Assembly: GCA_003453695.1 (NCBI GenBank) | Contig: DMNK01000085.1 | Coordinates: 1-9,570 of the forward strand | Reading direction: 5' to 3' | Length of the DNA: 9,570 nt | DNA from: Acidimicrobiaceae bacterium | GTDB lineage: Bacteria; Actinomycetota; Acidimicrobiia; Acidimicrobiales; UBA8190 | Translations under genes and position numbers: made by a program | The notes under the pieces: generated by a model | What the model saw: only the letters and a program-made list of their open reading frames with translations | What the model was told of the DNA's origin: nothing | Databases searched by the model: none | Shown here: positions 5,307 through 9,570 of the stretch, piece after piece | Position numbering within the stretch: the first letter of the stretch is position 1 | How the letters are laid out: every line of letters starts with the position of its first letter

Positions 5307-6736
5307 CGTCCTCCAGTGGCGACGGCGCTGGGCACTGTCGTGACCAGCTGAGCATCGGTCGGCTCGGCGCAGCAGAACCACGCCTCGGAGAGCCGGGGGC
5401 GGTGGTCGGCGTCGATGGCCGAGCGCAGAGCGGGGTCGGGCGAGGTGTCGCCCACCGGGCCGAGCACCCCTTCAACGGCGCCGCGCATGGCCTCGTGGAC
5501 CTGGTGGGCCGGTGCGTCGTCCCGGCCGGCGTCTTCGGCCAGGAGGGCCAGGGCGGCCTGGAGCTCGTCCAGCCTCCGGTCGGACGAGTGCCACGTCCAT
5601 CCCAGGTGACCCGGGTCGTAGTCGTCGAGCAGGCCGTCGAGCGCGCCGCTGTCGAGCAGCAGCGAGCCAGGGGGCACCAACAACCTGATGCTGTAGTGCA
5701 CCGGGTCGACGTTGCCGACCAGGTCGGCCCGCTCTACCAACCGGACGAGCGCCTTCACGTCCTCGGCCGTGCTCCAGGGTGTGAAGGGCAAGAGCGACGG
5801 GCGGGGCTCGATCCCGCTCCTGCGCAGGATGGCGACGGCCTCCAGTTCGTCGGCCACCGTGTGGCCCTTGTCCAGGTGCCGCAGGACGGTGTCGCTGGCC
5901 GACTCGAAGGCGGACACCACGAAGAGGCAACCGGCCGAGGCGAACGAGGGCCACAACTCGCGCTGTGCCAGGACGTGGCTCACCTTGGTGGTGACGTCGA
6001 AGGTGAGGGTCGGGAAGGCGCCGTGCACGGCGGCGACCACCCGCCGGGCATGCGCCGGGCCGCTCAGGAAGTCGGGGTCGCCGAAGGTGACGTGCTCGGC
6101 CCCCATGGCCACCAGCTGGGCCACGTCGGCGAGCACCGCCTCCACTTCGACGATGCGCGTCCGCCCGTCGTAGACGACCGGGACGGGGCAGTGCCGGCAC
6201 CGGTGCACGCAGCCGTGCCCGGCCTCCACGTAGCCGGCCAGACGCCGATGTCCGTTCGTCACGAGCCGGGCGTAACGCTCGAGCGGGGGGAGCAGGTGAC
6301 GGGCGGGGAGGCCGAAGCGCTGGCGCCCGAGTCGGAGCCGGACCCTGCCATCGTCGCCCGGGCGCCTGCCGCCGTCCACGTCGTCCGCCAGGGCGACGAG
6401 CTCGGCTTCGTACTCGCCGCTGATCGACACGTCGGGCCGGTCCCTCGTCGGCGCCCCGTCGTCGGCGCCGGCGTAGAGGCCGTAGAAACACAGCACGGCG
6501 TGCGGACTGGCGGCGCGCACCTCGAGGCCGACCCGACGTGCCAGCCGCATGGCGGTGTGCATCGGCACGGACACGGCCACGAGATCGGCCCAGCGAAGCT
6601 CCTCCTCGTCGAGGGGGTCCACGGCCAGGTCACGACACCGCACCTGGTGGCCCGCCCGCAGCAACGATCCGGCGGGGGAGGCGACGTGCAGCGGCTGGTG
6701 CCCGAGCTCGTAGGTGGACAGCAGGAGCGCGCGCAC
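5303..6736 (-). CDS. B12-binding-type radical SAM protein, CCAEP-tail family
   Basis: A 477-residue protein in three parts. Residues 1-120 form a B12-binding-like Rossmann domain (M-R-A-L-L-L-S-T-Y-E-L-G start; D-L-V-A-V-S-V-P-M-H at 51-60). It lacks a clear D-x-H-x-x-G cobalamin ligand motif, so B12 binding is uncertain. Residues about 165-360 form the radical SAM barrel with the [4Fe-4S] motif C176-x3-C180-x2-C183, followed by a G-D-P-D-F segment at 219-223. The C-terminal tail carries W-F-C-C-A-E-P at 453-459. This matches what I remember as the 'CUAEP/CCAEP-tail radical SAM (seleno)protein' family, in which the second Cys is selenocysteine in some members; here both codons are TGC. Such enzymes cleave SAM reductively; the substrate is unknown. 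Start GTG 6736 is chosen for homology and the TACGGT box seven bases upstream. GTG 6745, 6757 and 6793 are in-frame alternatives. Confidence 0.9.
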   Translation of the reverse strand: MRALLLSTYELGHQPLHVASPAGSLLRAGHQVRCRDLAVDPLDEEELRWADLVAVSVPMHTAMRLARRVGLEVRAASPHAVLCFYGLYAGADDGAPTRDRPDVSISGEYEAELVALADDVDGGRRPGDDGRVRLRLGRQRFGLPARHLLPPLERYARLVTNGHRRLAGYVEAGHGCVHRCRHCPVPVVYDGRTRIVEVEAVLADVAQLVAMGAEHVTFGDPDFLSGPAHARRVVAAVHGAFPTLTFDVTTKVSHVLAQRELWPSFASAGCLFVVSAFESASDTVLRHLDKGHTVADELEAVAILRRSGIEPRPSLLPFTPWSTAEDVKALVRLVERADLVGNVDPVHYSIRLLVPPGSLLLDSGALDGLLDDYDPGHLGWTWHSSDRRLDELQAALALLAEDAGRDDAPAHQVHEAMRGAVEGVLGPVGDTSPDPALRSAIDADHRPRLSEAWFCCAEPTDAQLVTTVPSAVATGGR

Positions 6737-6743
6737 CCGCGCC

Positions 6744-6749
6744 ACCGTA
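6744..6749 (-). promoter_or_regulatory. -10 box (TACGGT) for the radical SAM gene
   Basis: The minus strand reads TACGGT, then seven bases, then GTG at 6736. This places transcription start on or next to the start codon. It would let the radical SAM and cysteine-rich genes be expressed separately from the ATP-grasp gene 123 bases upstream. No clear -35 is visible. Confidence 0.4.
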
Positions 6750-6785
6750 GCGGCCACACCACGCGTGCCGGACGATGCCCACCCC

Positions 6786-6795
6786 CTGTGCACAG
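6786..6795. repeat. 10-base perfect palindrome CTGTGCACAG
   Basis: A perfect palindrome centred about 54 bases upstream of the predicted radical SAM transcription start. That is a plausible operator position for a dimeric regulator. It stands out as locally less GC-rich than its surroundings. No second copy was noticed in the window. Confidence 0.3.
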
Positions 6796-6803
6796 CGACG
6801 ACG

Positions 6804-6839
6804 CCCCGCGCCCGGGAGTGCCCGACAGCGAAAGCGGGG
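6804..6839 (-). terminator. Possible hairpin after the ATP-grasp gene
   Basis: Outer arms CCCCGC (6804-6809) and GCGGGG (6834-6839) flank an inner CGGG-AGTG-CCCG hairpin at 6813-6824. It begins about 20 bases after the ATP-grasp stop on the minus strand. There is no U-tract. It could be a weak terminator or attenuator between the ATP-grasp and radical SAM genes. Confidence 0.25.
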
Positions 6840-6859
6840 TGGAGGAGAGACGACCTGGC

Positions 6860-8149
6860 TCAGCGGCAGTCGCTGCCGGCCCGGCGCGCTCGCACCGGAC
6901 CGCTCGATCCCTCCGTGGACGCCGGCGACGGGTCGATGCGCACGACGAGGTGGCGGCCGGCGGCGCGCAGCGCCCGCTCGACCGCACCCGGGGTCGAGGC
7001 GGCGGCGAACACGAAACCGAGATAGCGGCCTCCCTCGGGCGGGGGTGCCAGCCGGCTTCCGGCTGTGGCGGTGATCTCCACGCCTTGTATCCCCGGAACC
7101 GACAGGGCGCCTTCTCGGCCGTCCACCCCGAGGAGGATGCCGGCACCGGGGATGGGGACCATGAGCACCCCGGCAGCACCGGGACGCCGCTCGAGCTCGC
7201 CGAGCGGCACGCCGAGTGCATGGGACAGGACCACCTCCTCGAGGCTTCGCCCTGGACCGAAGCCGAGCACCCGGCCGCACAGTCCGCCGATGGTGCGCGC
7301 CGCCACCTCGATCACCACCGCCCGGCCTCCGCTCACCCGCACCTCGGCGTGCACCGGCCCCTCTTCCAGGCCGAGGGCGCGGGTGGCGGCCGCCGTCGCC
7401 GCCACCACGGCGTCGCGGCCGGGCGTGTCGAGCCGAGAAGGCGTGACGTAGAGCGTCTCTTCGAAGGCGGGCCCGTCGAGGGGGTCGGGTTTGTCGAAGA
7501 TGGCGAGCACTTCGAGCCGGCCGCCCACGAGCAGCGCCTCCACCGCCACCTCGGGCCCGTCCACGAAGGACTCGGCCAGCAAGCCGGCGTCCGCCCCGGC
7601 ACCGGCGGCGATGCCGCGCACGCGGGCCACAGCCGACACCACGGCGGCGGGGTCGTCGGCCCGCAGCACGCCCTGGCTGGCCGACAAGGTGGCGGGCTTC
7701 ACCACGCAGGGGAACCCCAATCTCGTCACCAGGTCCACCACCTCGTCGTCACCGGCGGTGGCGGGGAGCTCGACGAAGTCCGGCTGCGGCACCTCGGCGG
7801 CGCTGAGACGCCGGCGCAACAGGCGCTTGTCACGGGCGGCGGCGACGGCGTCAGGCGGATTGTGCGTCAGCCCCAGACGACGCGACGCCTCGGCCGCCAC
7901 CACCGTGCCCCGGTCGTCGACGGCCACCACGGCGTCGACCGGATACCGCCGGTCGTGGGCCACCACGGCGTCGGCCGCCGCCACGGGGTCGTCGAGATCG
8001 ACCACCAGCGACCGTGCCCCCATCACCTCGGCCAGGACGTGGGGCTCCTCGCTGCCCACCACCACCTCGACGTCCAGGCGCCGAGCCGCCTCCAGGAAAT
8101 CGGAGGCCCGGTAGGTGGCGCTCGGAACGAGGAGGAGGACGCGGGCCAC
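6860..8149 (-). CDS. ATP-grasp ligase-like protein, LAL-type C-terminus
   Basis: A 429-residue cytosolic protein. Residues 1-95 form the pre-ATP-grasp Rossmann domain (V-L-L-L-V-P-S-A-T-Y-R at 4-14; D-A-V-V-A-V-D-D-R at 72-80). The ATP-grasp core follows: D-K at 107-108, V-V-K-P-A at 149-153 with K151, S-A-S-Q-G-V at 156-161, E193 before F-V-D-G-P-E-V-A-V-E (E200, E204), H-A-E-V-R at 267-271 and V-I-E-V-A-A-R at 279-285 with Mg-binding E281 and R285. Residues about 325-405 (G-R-Y-L-G-F-V-F-A near 374-382) resemble the C-terminal domain of L-amino-acid ligases. Such enzymes join a carboxylate to an amine through an acyl phosphate; the substrate is unknown. GTG 8149 is the only start giving the family N-terminus. 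It precedes the radical SAM gene on the same strand by 123 bases, suggesting a shared pathway. The last 20 residues are low-complexity. Confidence 0.88.
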   Translation of the reverse strand: MARVLLLVPSATYRASDFLEAARRLDVEVVVGSEEPHVLAEVMGARSLVVDLDDPVAAADAVVAHDRRYPVDAVVAVDDRGTVVAAEASRRLGLTHNPPDAVAAARDKRLLRRRLSAAEVPQPDFVELPATAGDDEVVDLVTRLGFPCVVKPATLSASQGVLRADDPAAVVSAVARVRGIAAGAGADAGLLAESFVDGPEVAVEALLVGGRLEVLAIFDKPDPLDGPAFEETLYVTPSRLDTPGRDAVVAATAAATRALGLEEGPVHAEVRVSGGRAVVIEVAARTIGGLCGRVLGFGPGRSLEEVVLSHALGVPLGELERRPGAAGVLMVPIPGAGILLGVDGREGALSVPGIQGVEITATAGSRLAPPPEGGRYLGFVFAAASTPGAVERALRAAGRHLVVRIDPSPASTEGSSGPVRARRAGSDCR

Positions 8150-8154
8150 CCCCC

Positions 8155-8161
8155 TATGATG
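8155..8161. promoter_or_regulatory. Overlapping divergent -10 boxes (TATGAT / CATCAT)
   Basis: TATGAT at 8155-8160 on the plus strand is an excellent -10 for the NfuA-like gene, with transcription expected near 8167. On the minus strand the same bases, shifted by one, read CATCAT (8161-8156), followed by six bases and the ATP-grasp GTG at 8149. Both genes may thus share one melting region. Only 29 bases separate the two start codons, and no -35 is evident for either gene. Confidence 0.48.
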
Positions 8162-8178
8162 GCGGGGAGGTGCCGACC

Positions 8179-8835
8179 ATGGATCCGGACCCCACAGACG
8201 GCGCCGGCCAGCCGGCGTCAGCGGTGCTCACCGTCACCCCCTCGGCGCGCGCCGTCGTCCTCGACGCCCGCGCCGCCGAGGCCGAGGCCGACACCTTGGC
8301 GCTGTGGGTGGAGGTGACGGGGGCCGACAACGGCACGTACACCTACGACATCTACTTCCAGGCCAAGCGAGACGCCGCCCAGGACGACGCCGTGGTCGAC
8401 GACGACGGTCTGCCAGTCGTCGTTCCCGAATTGAGCGTGGCCCGCCTCCGAGGCGCCCGCCTCGACTACTCGGAGGAGGGCGAGGGCGGGCTCGTGATCC
8501 TGAACCCGAACACGCCGCCGCGCCCCGAGAGCGTCGTGCCCGACACAGCCGAGCTCACCGGGGAGCTGGCCCAGCGCATCATCGACGTGCTCGACACCCA
8601 GGTGAATCCTTCCATCGCCATGCACGGCGGCCGGGCCGACCTGGTGGGCGTGGACCAGCTCACCGCCTATCTGCGCCTGAGCGGCGGCTGCCAGGGGTGC
8701 GGGCTGGCGCGCGTGACCCTGTCACAGGGCATCGAAGTGGCATTGCGCGAAGCCGTGCCCGAATTGGTGTCGATCGTCGACGTCACCGATCACGCCAGCG
8801 GCACCAACCCGTACTTCGAGTCGGCCAAGAAGTGA
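8179..8835 (+). CDS. NfuA-like Fe-S cluster carrier (degenerate A-type domain plus NifU C-terminal domain)
   Basis: A 218-residue protein. Residues about 15-115 resemble a HesB/IscA (A-type) fold (L-T-V-T-P-S-A-R at 17-24; Y-F-Q-A-K near 59-63) but contain no cysteine, so this part cannot bind a cluster as A-type carriers do; this is the usual state in NfuA. Residues about 127-218 are the NifU C-terminal domain, with A-M-H-G-G at 147-151, the cluster-binding S-G-G-C-Q-G-C-G at 168-175 (C171, C174) and N-P-Y-F at the end. NfuA-type proteins carry [4Fe-4S] clusters on a dimer and deliver them to target enzymes, including radical SAM proteins. ATG 8179 is chosen because GGGGAGG at 8164-8170 lies eight bases upstream; GTG 8170 is in frame but overlaps that site. 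Divergent from the ATP-grasp gene. Confidence 0.88.
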   Translation: MDPDPTDGAGQPASAVLTVTPSARAVVLDARAAEAEADTLALWVEVTGADNGTYTYDIYFQAKRDAAQDDAVVDDDGLPVVVPELSVARLRGARLDYSEEGEGGLVILNPNTPPRPESVVPDTAELTGELAQRIIDVLDTQVNPSIAMHGGRADLVGVDQLTAYLRLSGGCQGCGLARVTLSQGIEVALREAVPELVSIVDVTDHASGTNPYFESAKK

Positions 8836-8845
8836 CGATCCGCGC

Positions 8846-8863
8846 CCGGCGGTGACCCGCCGG
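8846..8863 (+). terminator. GC-rich hairpin after the NfuA-like gene
   Basis: CCGGCGG-TGAC-CCGCCGG makes a perfect 7-base-pair stem with a four-base loop, starting 11 bases after the stop codon. A second palindrome, CCCGCCGGCGGG (8856-8867), overlaps it. No U-tract follows, as is common for actinobacterial terminator-like hairpins. Confidence 0.42.
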
Positions 8864-8902
8864 CGGGCGGTGCCGGTCCCCGATGGACGAGAGCGGGAGC
8901 GG

Positions 8903-8908
8903 TAGCGT
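8903..8908 (+). promoter_or_regulatory. -10 box (TAGCGT) for the prepilin peptidase gene
   Basis: TAGCGT fits TAnnnT and ends eight bases before ATG 8917. No convincing Shine-Dalgarno sequence lies before the ATG, so a leaderless or near-leaderless transcript is suggested. The match could be chance. Confidence 0.33.
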
Positions 8909-8916
8909 CGCCGGGC

Positions 8917-9570
8917 ATGGACGCGCTCGTCACCGGCGTGAGCGCTGCCGGTGGCCTGCTCATCGGGGACCGCCTCGAGCTCGTCGTCGAGCGGGTCGGC
9001 GCCCGGCGGTCGCTGGAGCGGCCCTGGTGGACCTGCCCCCGTTGCGAGCGGCCCCTCGGCATGGCCGGGGCTGTGCCGCTCGTGTCCACGATGGTGCGGT
9101 TGCACTGTCCGCACTGCGGGGAAGGGGCGCCCCACGCCATCCGCCCGCTCCTGCTCGGGATCGTCTCCGCCGCCGTACTGGGCGGCTTCGCCTGGCGCCT
9201 GGGGGCGGATGCGGTGCTGGCCCCCTTCGCCCTGCTCGGCCTGGGGTTGGTGGCCATGTCGGCGGTGGACCTGGAGCGCTACATCATCCCCAACCGCATC
9301 CTCTATCCCACCGTCGCCCTCGTGGCCCCGCTCCTCGTCGTGGCGTCGGCGGTCGACAGCCGCTGGGGCTCGCTCGGCCGGGCCGCCATCGCCGCCGCCG
9401 TGGCCTTCGTGGCCTTTCTCGCCGTCCATCTCGCCGTGCCGCACGGCATGGGGTTCGGCGACGTCCGGCTGGCCGGGCTCGTCGGCGGGGCCACGGGATG
9501 GCTCGGCCTCGGCCATGCCTTCGTCGGCTTCTTCGCCGCCTTCGTGATGGGAGCGGTGGTGGGCATCGGG
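8917..9570 (+). CDS. Prepilin peptidase (type IV leader peptidase, A24 family), 3' truncated by window
   Basis: At least 218 residues; the gene runs off the right edge. This membrane aspartic protease removes the leader from type IV prepilins or Flp/Tad-type pseudopilins, and in many bacteria also methylates the new N-terminus. The two catalytic aspartates are in V-D-L-E-R-Y-I-I-P-N (D118, with the usual I-P-N at 124-126) and G-F-G-D (D182, the GxGD motif at 179-182). Several hydrophobic segments are visible (about 78-95, 99-117, 128-147, 156-174, 186-216). The N-terminal cytoplasmic part keeps two C-x2-C pairs (C40/C43, C64/C67), the zinc-binding arrangement of bifunctional PilD, but it is short, and the segment between the pairs looks degenerate, so methylase activity is doubtful. 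No pilin or secretion ATPase is in view. ATG 8917 gives a short N-terminus. Confidence 0.9.
   Translation, partial: MDALVTGVSAAGGLLIGDRLELVVERVGARRSLERPWWTCPRCERPLGMAGAVPLVSTMVRLHCPHCGEGAPHAIRPLLLGIVSAAVLGGFAWRLGADAVLAPFALLGLGLVAMSAVDLERYIIPNRILYPTVALVAPLLVVASAVDSRWGSLGRAAIAAAVAFVAFLAVHLAVPHGMGFGDVRLAGLVGGATGWLGLGHAFVGFFAAFVMGAVVGIG

Noticed and set aside
5369..5371. A selenocysteine codon in the CCAEP tail
   Set aside because: The codon reads TGC, not TGA, so this copy is the cysteine form and needs no SECIS element.
6737..6793. A longer radical SAM protein starting at GTG 6793
   Set aside because: The extra 19 residues have no similarity to the B12-type domain, which naturally begins at about 6736, and no ribosome-binding site precedes 6793. 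It cannot be fully excluded.
6737..6859. A RiPP-like precursor peptide gene between the ATP-grasp and radical SAM genes
   Set aside because: No short frame with a Shine-Dalgarno sequence or a plausible core peptide is present on the minus strand in this gap.
5402..8317. A 971-codon open frame on the plus strand opposite the radical SAM and ATP-grasp genes
   Set aside because: It is antisense to two genes with intact family motifs. Its composition (His/Gly/Val/Arg-rich, almost no Lys) and lack of any recognisable domain are typical of a shadow frame in GC-rich DNA.
1..9570. CRISPR array, insertion sequence, integron or tRNA/rRNA gene
   Set aside because: No regularly spaced repeats, transposase or integrase motifs, terminal inverted repeats, or tRNA-like cloverleaf signatures were seen on either strand.

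Overview
The window is GC-rich, gene-dense DNA from an actinobacterium. A member of the Acidimicrobiia or a close relative is my guess; this is inference, and no rRNA or other marker here settles it. The signs are strong G/C at third codon positions, frequent GTG starts, GTGA/ATGA gene overlaps, a DUF3151 gene, and several TAnnnT boxes 5-8 bases before a start codon (apparently leaderless mRNAs). I found no mobile element, CRISPR array, tRNA or rRNA, and no gene-free stretch longer than 190 bases.

Layout. Bases 1-49 (-) hold only the first codons of a DUF255 (YyaL-type) thioredoxin-like protein, divergent from what follows. Bases 138-3794 (+) look like one operon: a short-chain dehydrogenase, tyrosyl-tRNA synthetase, a 33-residue membrane microprotein, a DUF3151 protein, a lipoprotein and a flavin-reductase-like protein. 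The last four are chained by three successive 4-base GTGA overlaps. Bases 3799-4035 (-) encode a 78-residue protein of unknown function. It diverges, across a 190-base regulatory gap, from a 70-residue putative zinc-binding protein at 4226-4438 (+).

Bases 4440-8149 (-) are the most interesting part. In transcription order they hold an ATP-grasp ligase-like enzyme, a B12-binding-type radical SAM protein ending in a Cys-Cys-Ala-Glu-Pro motif (the 'CUAEP/CCAEP-tail' family, whose other branch carries selenocysteine), and an eight-cysteine protein whose start codon overlaps the radical SAM stop. I infer an uncharacterised modification or biosynthetic pathway; its substrate is unknown. Divergent from it at 8179-8835 (+) is a NfuA-like Fe-S carrier, which could supply or repair Fe-S clusters, including those of the radical SAM enzyme. 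The window ends inside a type IV prepilin peptidase gene (8917 onward, +).

All calls come from reading the translated sequence and remembered family motifs. No database search was possible.
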